Origin: Excoecaria cochinchinensis
Lineage: Eukaryota > Streptophyta > Magnoliopsida > Malpighiales > Euphorbiaceae
Assembly (NCBI GenBank): GCA_947683425.1
Contig: CANTUQ010000078.1
Coordinates: forward strand, 434,001 to 498,000
Reading direction: 5' to 3'
Length of the DNA: 64,000 nucleotides
Part shown: positions 37,126 to 49,298 of the stretch, one piece after another
Numbering within the stretch: position 1 is the first letter of the stretch
Layout: every line of letters starts with the position of its first letter
Translations under genes and position numbers: made by a program
The notes under the pieces: generated by a model
What the model saw: only the letters and a program-made list of their open reading frames with translations
Database searches by the model: none
Told to the model about the DNA's origin: nothing

Positions 37126-38620
37126 ATTGACCCTAGGTAGACTTCATCTTGGTCTAATCGCCTAGTACAGGTGAATGCCTATATTGTGTTGAAGTTGTCC
37201 TTGACTCGTTTTTGTGCATGTAGTCTTTATTTTGACTTTTCCTGCGAAGTTATATGCACAGGACTACGTGTGTGCATGTGAAAACTTATATGTGAATGTT
37301 TGAAAATGAACTGCGTGACTTGAATTGCAAGCAAAAATGAATAGACTGAGTCTTGAGTGGTCAGGGGTCTGTTGAGGGTACAGCTTGGCTACTCGCATTG
37401 TTTGATGCCTCCTAGGGACCTAGAGGAGTGTCTTCTTGGCTTAAGAATTCACCTATAACTTCTCAAAGAGAACCGACCCGTGGCATTTTTGCCCCCAGTC
37501 GAATGAGCATTTTTCCCTCGAGCCTTTAATATTATCTGCTTGAATTAAGCATTATCTGCTTGAAGGGAAACAATTTGAGCCGCCTTATCACTCCATAAAC
37601 TATTGGTCATTGATTAAAGGTAGTGCGTCCCTTGTGGATTTTCACATTAGCTTTCCTTTGCGGGAAATGTGTCCTTTTCGAATTTTCACATAACCCTGTG
37701 CCTAATATTTGCCTGGAATAGACACAACCCACTCCAGCGGCTTTTTTTTTCTTTTTTTTCTCAAATGATAGACTGCCTGTTTCCAAGTTTTCACCCTATC
37801 CTTTTGCCTAACTTTTGCTTAGAGAGCCAATTACGGTTTTCATCTCTAACAATTTTTTTTAACTGCATAGTAATTGGGTCTGAAGATGTTATTGGAGATC
37901 CCTTAAGGGTGACCTACATGTGCTTACATCCTAGATCATGGTTGCATGGGCTTGATTGTCTTCATGAAGGTGCCGTAGGTTTGGCTTCAGAATTGTTGGT
38001 AGGATGAATTGGCCGAAGCATCTGAGTAGTGAGAGTAGCAGAGGGTATACAGCAACAATGTGCTAGTTTTACACCGGAACTAGACAACTTTAAACATGCA
38101 AAATGACTTGCTTTGATCATATCAACATATCATTACATAAATGCATACGCTTCAGTATGATTTCATGACACATGATCATTATTTGGCATTAATCTCAAAA
38201 TTACAAAATCTCATCTAATATCAGGATAGATCCTGAAAGCATCAAACTCCTGTTATCAATTAGCCCTCTCGAATTTTTTGAAAATTTTCTCTCAACCCTC
38301 AATTTTTTTTGTTTTGTTTTGTTTTTTTTTTTTTGTGAAGGCAGATTCTAGATGTAACGTTGGGGACGAGACTCAACTCAAATGCATAAACGCACTCGTG
38401 GCTTCCCGCTTGAAGCTTAAGAAACACCATGTGCCTCTTCCTACGTACCGAACCTTATTACAAGGTCATCTCCGCTAATTAGATAAGACTGAACAAAGAA
38501 TCAAGAGGTCTTACTTTGGTTGCAACATTAAGCTTAGGTAGATGGCTGTCAAAGAAGGATCAGGTCGCTAGAGAAGAAAAATGGCCGCAATATCTACTCG
38601 ACTGATGGAAGGACCATTCT
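37126..38620 (-). other. D 3' non-coding region, right part
   Basis: Several blocks match E's 3' region (37490, 37630, 37770, 37830 and 38250 against 25990, 26160, 26266, 26320 and 30450), without S. No ORF is shared by the copies. After about 38290 a T-rich tract is followed by sequence with no recognised match, where integrase would be expected; it is absent. Confidence 0.5.
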
Positions 38621-38624
38621 CAGC

Positions 38625-39014
38625 TCAGTTGCATATATAAAGGTATTCTTGAATTTGGGCTTGATAACACTTTAGCTCATCAAGAACAGAATAACAATTA
38701 AAAAGATAACCATTGAAACTCTTCAAGTGGTTGCTATCTTGAGCTCTACTTCTTTTTTCCCTTTTTTTTTTACTCTTTTCTTCTTTTTTTTTTTTGTTTT
38801 TGTCTTTTCGCTCTCTTTTTTTTTCTTTCTTTTTTATTTTTTTACTTGTATCTCTAACCATACAGGGTTTGTGAATAACTAAGCTCTCTTCCCGAAGTGT
38901 AAACTCATCCTTATCAGGGCGAGCTTTGATAGCCCAAAGAATTATCAATGATGTACATCCATCCTTACTAGAGCGGCCATTCTTCCAAGGGGAGGCAAAA
39001 ATTATTTTAGGCAA
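38625..39014 (-). pseudogene. Unrecognised ORF remnant in D
   Basis: A 129-codon open frame. Its first 55 residues (PKIIFASPWKNGRSSKDG, then ALIILWAIKARPDKDEF-like text) look like ordinary protein, then a long lysine-rich run arises from a T-rich tract, so most of the frame is low-complexity. It lies between 3' region and RT remnant of D, where pol should be. I do not recognise the product and doubt it is expressed. Confidence 0.25.
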
Positions 39015-39289
39015 AGGGTAGTTTCAACATGTGTAACAACAAAATTGATACACATTTAGCATACCAGCATAAAGGCTCAACGAGCTAGCAAGCGATTGCA
39101 AAATAAAGGTAGAAAATAGTCATCTAGAGAGCTATACAAAGAAGGGCTGCCTAAATCAATTTCTAGGTTCCATCTTATCCAAGGATCTCTTTGATGGGTA
39201 ATCAGAAATGTTCTAGTGCTCTTAGTGAGTTTTCATCCAATCCCCTCATTCCAACTAGTTTTTTTTTCTTTCTCTCTTTTTTTTCTTTT

Positions 39290-39469
39290 TTTTTTCAGAA
39301 TTTTCCTCTCTTCAGGAGTTATATCAGATGCTGTGAAGATTTTATTCCAAAGTTTCAAGATTAAATACAGTCGTATTAATTGAATTAATATCAACATGAA
39401 TGCCTCACGATCATGTGAAATGAAATCATTTGAAATATCATGCAAATAAGCAAAATTGTTCATCTTATT
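39290..39469 (-). pseudogene. RT N-terminal remnant of D
   Basis: Minus-strand frames NKMNNFAYLHDISNDF and KIFTASDITPEERKIL match the same linker/RT start in H (21924-21624) and E (54485-54303). It is fused directly to the truncated 5' LTR at about 39470; the junction contains a short AATAAATT-like stretch common to both sides. Confidence 0.75.
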
Positions 39470-41390
39470 GAATAAATTAATTACAAGGGCCCAAAATGAA
39501 TAAATAAATAAATAAATAAATACATAACAAAAGAATAAATAAAATATATCATACATAAATCGGGATATTTATTAGATTTTAGGAACATTGGTTCCTCATG
39601 TTAACTTAAAAAAATGGATAACTATTTTTGGGCATTGATTGAGAAAACCGGGATGAGTGATCCTATTTTATGAAAATTAATTCTCCTTTTGAAAGTGATA
39701 TTTTGTTGGACAAAATCAAGACATTGGTCCATTTTATTAGAAAGAAACCCAATTTATTAATAAAAATATTTTTAGTGATTTTTATTAAACGTGCATAAAA
39801 ATAAACAATTTCACATAAAATACACAAATGCGACAAATAAATCAAAATAAAGGAAAATGTAGAATTTAAATATGCGAAACAAAATGAGACTCCTAATTCC
39901 TCAATCCTCTATCTTCGTCCATGGATAATGCTCAAATAAAAATACAAGTATTATAGCCAAAAAGAAAAAGAAAATTAAGGTTAGTAATTGAATCAAATCG
40001 AATAAAATATATAAAATAAAACAAATTAATCAAATTAATTGAAATATATAAAATAAAATAATGAACCAAATAAAATTAAATGAATACAACTAACAAATAT
40101 ATTAATTAAGCCAATCAAGTAAATAAATCAAATAAATAAAAAGGATAAAAACATATAAAGGTGAGAATGAATGGAATAATGTGTGTGTGTGGACAAAATA
40201 ATTTGGCCCCACATGGATAATGCATGAGAATTAAAGGTGGAATGAAATAAAGATGGCCACTATTCACGTGGCCATCATGCAAAGAAAAGAAAAAAAGCAA
40301 TTTGATTAAATTAGAAAAATAGCATGATGTAACTAAAGATGCAAAATTGATTTGATTAAATTAACTATTTACATGTTATCATAATTAACATAAATATTTA
40401 AATGGCAAAAAATAAAATCAATCAAAGCAACATAAATTAATCAATTACATGTTAAAAATAATAAAATAAAGAGAGCAATATTTACATGAACAAAAATAAT
40501 TAAATAAGAGAATAAGATGAAAATAATTAGTTTGGAGCCCAGAAAATTTACCCTCAGATTTAGATTTGATGCAAGGAATATGATGATTGATCTCTTTGAA
40601 AAATTCCACCAAAAAATGATTTTAAAGTGAAATTAATTCCTTTTGTTTATGGAGAAAACAAAGAAATTAATTTGGATGCTTAAGACTTGAAAATTGATTT
40701 TTCAATCTCAATTGATCCTTGTTAATTGAAAAAATTCAATCTGAAATTAAAGAAGAAAAATTCAAGAAGAAGAATAAATTCTCTCAAAAAAAGGGATGAA
40801 AAAAATAATGGAGGCTCCTCCCTAGGTTTTTTCATTTCAAACTATTTATATCATTGAAAATAAAAGCCCTAATTCCATTAGGAAAAGGAAATTAATTTTA
40901 ATCCAATTTCTCTATTTTTTCATGATAGGAATAAGTTTTATTTTTAATTATCTAAAAAAAAATGATTTAGAGTCCAAATTGGACTCAAAATCCCGGATTT
41001 AGGTGGAAAAAATGGATTTTCGGCGAAACTGGGCAAAATCGGCGAGCTGCCGCACGCTGGGGGTGAGGTGCGGCCGCCTCGCACGCGCTTCGCCCAAGCG
41101 TGTACGTGCTGCGCGCAGCGCCGAGGATGCTCCCCCTAGCACGCACAGCGCAGAGGGAGCTCGCCCCAGCGCGCACAGGTGGCCGCGAACTTTCGAAATT
41201 TTTTTTTTATGAAAATTTTTTAACCTAAAATTAATACCTTCAAGCTCCTTTTTTATTTTTTTACTTTTTTATTTCTGAAAAGGAAATTTTCACAAGAAAA
41301 TCATCGCTTCCAATATTTTTGCCTATGAGCAGGCATCTAATTATCCTTGGGTAACTCTGGTCTGGGCTACCTCGGAACCCGGTGTCTACA
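39470..41390 (-). repeat. 5' LTR of D, truncated
   Basis: Matches 31996-35171 of the 3' LTR without insertion X and ends GGTGTCTACA. The first ~470 bp of the corresponding LTR, with the PBS, are deleted. Includes a 170-bp GC-rich island at 41020-41190 with many CGC/GCG words. Confidence 0.85.
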
Positions 41391-42705
41391 GACCCCCTCC
41401 TGCACGTTCAGAGCATCTCACGGTGATAACCATTTGGTTGCCACCGTGACCTCTAGTGCCTCATGGTGACAATCATTTCACTGTTACCGTGACCCCTCTG
41501 AAGCTTTAAATAGCAGATTCCTGTTTGGTAAAAGGGAAGTTTTTATTTTGTCTTGTTTAAAAATAGGATTTTTAGATCTGAGTTTTTCGGAGTTTTTCCT
41601 TTGTTCTTAACTTTAGGGTTTTGATATTTCCTTTAGATTTACATTGCAAATAGATAGATTTACAGCAAAATACATAGATTTAACACAAATACATAGCTTA
41701 GATACTCAGATTTCCATAGTTTTGAGCTCATTTCCATTGAAGCTTTGAAGAAGAAGATTAAAGAACTTGGGATTCAGCTGGGTTTTCTTCCTCAATGAAT
41801 TTCTGGGTTTATTCTCTCCTTTTCCCTCTTTACTTTGTAATAGATAGTGAGTAGTCTTTTAGTTGTTTGGGGGATCTTTGAATCCCCTGCCCATGATGTG
41901 AATATTGAACATATTTTGAATATATATATATGAATGAATGGTTTATCTCACTGTTGCTTATTGTTAGTTCATGGGATTTCATTTTCTCAAGTTATTTTCC
42001 AGCTTTGATGAATGGTTTTTATCATATATCTTTGTTGGTTGTTGAGCTTGTATGGATTGAATGCTATGAATGATTTTACTCAGTTTTTCTATCATGAATG
42101 TTGTATATTTTGGACTGCTCCGGAATGGGACTCTAGATGTGCAGGATTTTATGGTTTTAGGACTAGAGTGTGGAGTGAGATAGATGAGTTTTGGGTCGTT
42201 TGGCTCCAGAATGGGAAAGCAAACCAAACTTAGGATTATAGACCCATGCTTAGGCTAATTGTAAGGCTTGCTCCGGAATGGGATGTCATGCAATTAGAGT
42301 AGCTTGCTCTGGAATGGGACGCTTGGGTTAAGAGGGTTATCCCAAATTCATTTATATATGATTTTAGATTAAATTAATTCACATTTGGGTATGGGGTGGA
42401 TAAATGAACCCGATCAACGCTTCTTTTATATTGATTTCTATACTTGTTAATTTTTCTATAGATTAATTCATACCAAATTTACTGCTAGTTTAATTTAACA
42501 AATTCTAATTGCACATCTTAGTTGCTTTATTTCTTTAATTTAATCAATAGATAACTCATACACACAAAACAATTGGGAATTCTTTAGAATACACTTAATT
42601 GTCATAGCTTGCACACACAATCTCTTGGTTACGATAACACGGGGTCCTAACTATACCCCACTTTATTATTTGTCGATTCAGTACACTTGTTGAAATCGCA
42701 ACACA
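41391..42705 (+). other. LTR A, right part (no gene)
   Basis: Holds hairpin units 7 and 8 (41415-41495), the TATA-like TTTAAATA, and repeated CCGGAATGGGA-type motifs at about 42117, 42201, 42270 and 42305. An open frame at 42012-42233 spans these repeats but has no recognisable domain. It reads as leader/U5 of an LTR. Confidence 0.5.
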
Positions 42706-42992
42706 GCACCTAGTCGATTTCCGGAATCTGGGCTTCTATGACTACCCTTAAAGGGCTTCTATGACTACCCTTAAAGACTTGAGCTCTACCTCAACTGGCA
42801 ATACTACTTTCTATCCCATATACCAAGGAATAAAGCGTGGCTCCTGTAGAGGTTCTAATAGTGGTTCTCCAGCCCCAAAATGCAAAAGGCAACTTCTCTG
42901 CCCAATCCTTTTAGTTCTACACCATTTTGGACAAGATCTTCTTGACATTGTTGTTGGCCACTTCGACTGCCCCATTAGCCTGCGAGCGATAT
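42706..42992 (-). pseudogene. Integrase core part of E
   Basis: Minus strand from 42992: YRSQANGAVEVANNNVKKIL, then in shifting frames KDWAEKLPFAFWGWRTTIRT, STGATLYSLVYGIE and LRVVIEA. This is the integrase catalytic-core end, including the position of the catalytic glutamate (NGAVE), of a Tat element. A perfect 23-bp tandem duplication (42730-42752 and 42753-42775) shifts the frame. K cuts it at 42993 and A at about 42705. Confidence 0.85.
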
Positions 42993-45551
42993 TGTAACAC
43001 CCCGATACCCCCAGGAAGAAATATCGGGTTGCTACACACGCCAAACACACAAATACGCACATACTGAACACGAACGGGCTCAACTAACACATGCAAGAAC
43101 AGAAATAACATAAATCATAGCTTAAACTTGCATTACCAAAAACTTATAAAGTATACATATACAATTCATTACATGCCAAGTATCCAAAATTTACATGTAT
43201 TTATAGCTTATACAAAAAGCTCCTATACTAGTACAAAAGAACAACTTCAACTCCTAGTGACCAGTAGATGGACTTCCTTCCACAGAACAGAACCTGCAAC
43301 CTACACGGGAAAAACACCCGTGCTAAGCGATAACGCTTAGTGGGGATAAATAACTCAAAGGACTTCAACCGAAGTCGCACAAAAGTTACACCTTTCACAT
43401 TCATAATCATGCTCAGTACATAATGATAGTCAGATTTCATCATGCATATAAACTCTTACTCTTACACTAGTCATACCAATGAAACATCACTCTTATGAAT
43501 TCACAATTACATAGAACAGTGACTTCTACTTCAACTCATGTACAAAACAAAGCATTTATTAGCCTGAAGTCCTCTAATGGTGGATACGGGTACCTCTAGT
43601 TACCGTTTAACAGTATCATACAAGTAGAGACCTAACTCAAATCATTTGAATACACTACGTATTCAGCATATAGGCACAAACGGTGCCTTATTACCAACTG
43701 CACTCTAACCCTTTATAAGCATTCTTATCTATCCACTACTATGATCATTCAGGCTTAACATAAAGACTCTATATACTATATCATATGCATTACAATCACT
43801 CAACCAATGTATCATGATTCAAACATATATGATCAGTATCACATGCCATGTCTTGTTCAACACCTAAAAAGCATGTATATACTTAGTTCCATTCTTAAAC
43901 TCTTATGCCGTAACATTATTTACCCAGATAACTAATCTTATAATCATTCGATAATCCTAAACATGCATTGGATAGACCCCGGAATGTTTCGGTGTAATAG
44001 GGGTTTAATTCGGGAAGAAAAACACATAAAAATATACAAATTAGTTGAGGGTAAAGGTGGGGAATTGATTCATGCCAACCATGGGCTTCAAATCAAGAAG
44101 AAAATCACTCTTATGACATGTTCTGTAGCGCTCGCGACAGTAGGCTCCAACAGGAACTTCACGAGACTACTTTTCACCTCAAACTTGTATTGCCTAAACC
44201 AATGTCTAAAACTCATTTTTAGGAAAAAAGTCCTGATAGGCTCCAACAGGCTTCAAATGGGACAAGTTTCAGGTCAAATGGACATCTATAACGTCAGATA
44301 GGATCTAAATAATTTGAACTTCTCAAATGAACCGGCCAAAGTAGAGACACCTCTATTTTGGCCAATTTTTAGGGTCTTAGAGCAAGAATTTGCTCAAGGT
44401 CATTTCTGGGACTTTTATAGGTATTGAAGTTATGGTTCAAACGGATTAACAATCACTCAATTTAGAGGTCTAAAAGTCCATTTATGACAGAAACATTACA
44501 CTGAAGTTTGATGAAAAATGAACAGAGTTTCCCCAAAATCATATCTTACACTCAAAAACTATATGGAAATCATCTAACATCATCAACCCACATGCAAATT
44601 ATCAAATTACATAATCATAAACATATATCATAGGAACACTGCAAGCAATCAAAATGAACACATAAATAAGTATACAACTAATAGAGCTATTGAACTAGTC
44701 AAAGTTCACCATGCATCACTACTCATACATATCTCTATTCAAGCATAAATTACTCAATCACAAACACATGCAAAATAACTGAAATCACACTCGATCCCAA
44801 CCTCTAGGTAGCTTGATCACTTCTCTCTAATCAGTTCCAATCTTCTCCTTACCTTTGTCCAATCTCTTGTTCACAGCTTTCATGCACAAATCAATCAAGA
44901 CAAACTCTTAATCCATACTCTTAACTTTAAATCAAAAAAAGAAAGTACAACTAGAAGAAGAAGACCAATACTAACATTATCCACTTACCTCTACTCAAGA
45001 ACCAAGTCAGACCCTCCCAACACTCTCTTCAAACCAATCCAAGTAACCCACTTAAGGAGCAAACCAAAAGAGAAGAAGAAGCACGACAAAAACCAAGAAC
45101 AAAGGAAAAAGAAAGAAGAAAGGAAAAAGAAGAGGCCAAGTGCAGAAAATGAAGAGAGACATAAGGGAGTGGCCGGTCAAACCCATTACAAGCCAACAAC
45201 TCACATTAAAAGCCACCTAAAAGCCTTTAATGCCACTTACCACATTTATTCACTCAAAATAAATAAGTCCCAAGCCAAGTGTCAATCCCCTACGCTGCCA
45301 CGTGTCAAAACCCCTACACACACTCCCTCTAAACCAGCTTAAAAAGAACTTCCGCTGGAGTGTTCTATCGCGCTCGCGATAGAACCCTCACATAGGACAC
45401 TCACTCCTCTTCTAAAGCCACTCTTGCATAACTAAAAAAATCTTTATACTTTATCACTCATGACCACTAATAAATATGTCTTATTTTACTCTTAAACTTA
45501 TCGTAACCCGACAAAACATTGCAAAAACTACTAGGGTCAAAATTGGGTTAC
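42993..45551 (-). mobile_element. LTR K (about 2.56 kb), solo LTR with non-matching flanks
   Basis: On plus it begins TGTAACACCCCGATACC; its far end reads AAAATTGGGTTAC at about 45551. On the minus strand this is an LTR ending GGGGTGTTACA like M, L and P. It contains hairpins GACTTC-AACC-GAAGTC (43361-43376), CTAAGC-GATAAC-GCTTAG (43323-43340), CACGGG..CCCGTG (43304-43322) and GAATAC..GTATTC (43648-43664), plus CpG palindromes near 44119 and 45362. GATAT precedes it at 42988-42992 but is not found at the other side. E integrase lies to its left and E RT to its right, with about 2-3 kb of E missing between. Confidence 0.72.
45362..45387. repeat. CpG-rich palindrome in LTR K
   Basis: GTTCTATCGCG-CT-CGCGATAGAAC: eleven-base arms around a two-base centre. 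Shorter relatives occur in K at about 44119 and in M, P and L. Confidence 0.85.
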
Positions 45552-45593
45552 TTTGCCATTCTTCCTAGCTACCAGGATGACGTTGACCAACCA
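45552..45593 (-). pseudogene. Small RT fragment of E between K and L
   Basis: Minus strand joined to 54073 onward (removing L and one duplication copy) reads TTWLVNVILVARKNGK, aligning with YPTWLANVVPVAKRTEK of H. It shows that L inserted into E's RT. Confidence 0.8.
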
Positions 45594-48500
45594 TGTAACA
45601 CCCCTAACTCCCACACGTAGCATTTCGAAAGGTGAAGAGCTACGGTGAGCAGAAGGTGCCACCAGACAAGGACACACATGGAAATGTAGAAATCAGAACA
45701 ATAAAATTTCTAAAATCATAACCTCAAAGCATGCACGTTCTAAACCTATGACATCTACACACCATTATTCGCACTATAAGATATTACAACTTATTACAAA
45801 GGCTAATAAATAAAACTTAATTACATCCCATAATCAATAACACTTCCTATAACTTCTACAGACTCGTTGGCCAAAGACTCGGCGGACCGTTGCGCTACTC
45901 TGATCTCCTAACCTGCACAAAAAAACAACCGTACTAAGTGATAGCGTTTAGTCGGGCTAAACAATAATGGGCAGCCACTCACAGTGGTTGCCGAGGCAAA
46001 CACATGCAAACCAATATATATATATGTACATAAACGAAAAAGGAATGTCGGCTAAGTTATTACAATGAATATCATTATTTTGCTACTGAAACTAAAGTCA
46101 TTTCACACATTTTAGCGTATTATAATCCATAACTAGAAATACGTATTTACTTTTTAGTCAAAACACATTATACATAAATTAGCATATACTTTAAATCACT
46201 TAATCGCCCTATAGATAGTTACACTTCATAAATTCCCGAACTACGTTTTAAGGATCGAAATATAAAGTTTAGGAAATCCCGTTATTACTAATATTTCAAA
46301 ATCATACAAATTACACTATCAATACTTAAATCAAAACCTTTCATTTAATCAAACCGTTACTTGTTCAAAACTAAGCAAAACATTTCAGTACTCAGATTTG
46401 TTTCGGGCTTGAAACTATTATTCCAAGCTTCCTACGTATCCCTATAGTTGGGAATCAGAAACACATAGTTCTACAGAAAACCTCTATACTTAAATAATCC
46501 AAAATTAACTCTAAATCCTTTCTTAAATTTGGTTATCTCTTTCATTCTTACCACTTTATTTCCCTTTAACTATAAATCAATATGCAATCATCGTGTCCCT
46601 CGAAAACCAATGAACATTACACAAAGATTCCTTACCGATACACTTACATTGGTCATCTAAGCTAAGGTTTAGAAGACAAGCAAATACATAACATAACTGT
46701 GTTCTCAATTCAAACATTTAAATGAATATACACATATACATAGAATTCATTCATTGATTATTCAAATATAGAAAAACATGCATATCAATTATTTCAATTA
46801 TTCTTTACAAAGACTTATACAGACAGCCATACTCTTAACTTTTAAAAAGATTTATAACATCCGCATACGAATTATTGGATAGCCAATATTCATTTTTACA
46901 CATTCATTAGAGCAACGTTGATTGCTTTATCACTTTCCATTTCACAGATATTGATTGATTATACAAAACACATAGGTATCCATAAAGGATCCAGAACACA
47001 TTAGTGCGTGAGACACGAGCTCAGAGCATATTAACAAACACTTTCAGTTGCTTCGTCACATACTTTTTGCACATCATTACAGAACATATTAATTCATTCA
47101 CATAGCTTTATTCATTTAATTGCCTGCTAAGTTAAAAGGGTGGACAAGCGAGTGAACACATGGCGGTACCCGTGGGTACGATTCGAAAAGCAACATCATA
47201 TTTTTCTCATTCAAAACATTTTCACATTGGGGATCTTAAACAAGATCCATACACATTGAGGTTCTCGAGGAACCAAATAGGGACCTGATCGGGGTCCAAA
47301 TAGAACAGAGGGCTACAGCTAACGGAACTCTGTAGGCATGCCTATCTATCCACGACTCGACTAAGGCAGGCTAAATTTTAACTCCGTCATACAATATCTA
47401 TAACATTTCTTTATTTCCACATAGATTCGTATATCCATAAACCTGCATATCATTAACACAAATCATACTTATCATATCACAACTAACATGTATTCTTTCA
47501 TAAGCAATTCATACGAATATATTTAACAAAGTCACGTTATTGGGTATTGCACTTATTTATACTTAATGAATACATTTACCTTTCTCTTGTAACATTCATT
47601 TGTAATTTCATAGTCACGGGCATTCATATTTTTGCACATCACATGTACTAATTACATTGATCATGCTCAAAACTAATTATATATTATTTCGTGGATAAAA
47701 ATATTCATACGAACATACCAAACATAACTATATTAATGGCATCATGCACTCATTTAGACTTAACAAATAAATTGCATTACTCTACCCACATATAATCATT
47801 AAATAATAATAGTAGGCAACATCACATAATTCAATTATTATCATGTATAGAAGCATTTGAAGGGCTCGCTTTAATTTATAAAGGCATAACACAAGTGAGA
47901 AACCATGCAAAGAAGAAGATTTTTCCAAAAACATTTTGAAACAAAGAGGGAACTGTCGCGATCGCGACAAGATGTCACGCTCGCGACAGTGGCCAGACTC
48001 ACCTGTGGAAAAAGGAACCCATCATGAGTCGTGCTCAGGGACACGACACGTGAAGGCGAACGACAGAGAAAACAAGCTGACACAGGAGGGAGAGGAGACC
48101 ACCATCACTCGTGCACAATGTGCACGTCTCGTGCACTCTTCCTCTGCAAGATGCTCACCGATCTCTGTTGTGATTGCGACCAATGTCGCGCTCGCGACAG
48201 AGTCGTGATTTCCAGTCCCTCGTCAAAATCTGCAGAAATTCTCTCTCTCAAAATTATACCCAAAATTTCCCATTCAAAATAAACTTCAACACAATACAAT
48301 TTGCTCATTCAAAACCTCATAATTAACACAAAACCCAACTTTTATACACAAAAACACAATTAAATCATGCTATTAACATCATCAAAATCCCCAATTAATA
48401 AAACCAGAAATTTTGCTGCAAAAACTCATTCAATCTTTTACCTTGGTTAAAAACTCACAATCAAGACATTTCAACTCAATTTAAATCACAATCCAAGACA

Positions 48501-49298
48501 TTTAAACATACCTAAACAACTTTAATCCCAAAAGTTTTTTAGAAATTAGACCAAACTCAACACAATCAATCAATATACCAAAAACACTAATTTCACATAC
48601 CTCAACTCCTTTGCTCCTAATAGCTTTTCTTGGTTGATCTTTCTTGCTCCCAAACTCATCCAAGATCTTCCTCATCCAAAGCCCTCATCAATCACACATG
48701 CACAAAAACCCTAACTCAAATCAATCCCTAACAAAATCAACAAAAGATGAAGGAGAAGAAGAAAACCCAACAAAACCTTACCAAATCACACTTAAGTTGA
48801 TCAATTCCACCCAAAACTCAGCCAAAAGAAGATGGATCAAGATAAAACAAGAGGAAGAAGAAGAAGAAGAGAAGAGGAAGTAGCGTGAGGAGGAGAGAAC
48901 GGGAGAATAAGGCAGTTAAAAATACTGCTCTCTCTTTCTCTCTCCTTGCCATTTATACCCCTCTCTAATTCCTTGCCACATGTCATCTTTCCATAGGTCC
49001 AATTTAGATATTTGTTTCCAATTCTCCTTTTAATCCTCCAACTTCTCATATCCTGACGCACTGAGATTTTATAACTTAATAATCCTTCACATAAGCCCAC
49101 ATAAGTAAATTTTATTCTTTCAATCATGTCCGAATTCCATACTTTACAATTTTATTATTAGCTGCACTTGCAGAAACTTTTACTTAAATCCTTAATTTGT
49201 CCATTTGGCAATACCTAACCCGTCAAATTACACAAATTTGGTCACTACTTATCCACAATATGCCCAAATCCTTTTAGGGTACATTTCGGGGTGTGACA
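45594..49298 (-). repeat. 3' LTR of L (3705 bp)
   Basis: Plus-strand ends TGTAACACCCC and GGGGTGTGACA; on the minus strand it runs TGTCACACCCCGAAATG to GGGGTGTTACA. It contains a minus-strand TATA box (48951-48957), CpG stem-loops at 47953-47989 and about 48165-48205, a 47161-47185 GGTACCCGTGGGTACG palindrome, and GGATCTT-AAAC-AAGATCC at about 47229-47248. Short ORFs at 47936-48282 are translations of these palindromes. Confidence 0.9.
48951..48957 (-). promoter_or_regulatory. TATA box of L 3' LTR
   Basis: Minus strand TATAAAT preceded by GG and followed by a GA-rich leader. The equivalent in the other LTR is at 53729-53735. Confidence 0.6.

Larger units (their letters stand above)
31525..41390 (-). 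mobile_element. Element D: deleted Tat-lineage element inside A
   Basis: Flanked by the 5-bp duplication GACCC (31520-31524 and 41391-41395), which falls in a hairpin unit of A. The left end TATGGCGCGCG corresponds to TGTGACGCACG of E, with terminal TG mutated to TA; the right end is GGTGTCTACA. Layout, minus strand: truncated 5' LTR 41390-39470, a short RT N-terminal remnant, unrecognised sequence, a 3' region with a 24-bp minisatellite, and 3' LTR 35171-31525. PBS, gag, protease and most of pol are deleted. Confidence 0.88.
30942..42705 (+). mobile_element. Element A: plus-strand LTR of a Ty3/gypsy-like element, split by D
   Basis: About 1.9 kb of LTR-like sequence (30942-31524 plus 41391-42705) lies inside E's integrase. 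It opens TGATAACTTC, carries a tandem hairpin array, a TATA-like TTTAAATA (41505-41512), then a leader with four copies of a CTCCGGAATGGGA-type motif (42117-42320), and ends near CGCAACACA. No internal coding region is visible, so a solo LTR is likely. Lineage is uncertain (Athila/Tat-like by general resemblance). No matching target-site duplication was found, so both ends are approximate. Confidence 0.6.

Noticed and set aside
42012..42233. 73-codon ORF in LTR A
   Set aside because: It spans the repeated CCGGAATGGGA-type motifs of an LTR leader and has no recognisable domain.
47936..48282. Overlapping short ORFs in L LTRs, repeated at 52695-53142
   Set aside because: They translate CpG palindromes and are not kept in the same form in the two LTRs; both strands are open because of the palindromes.
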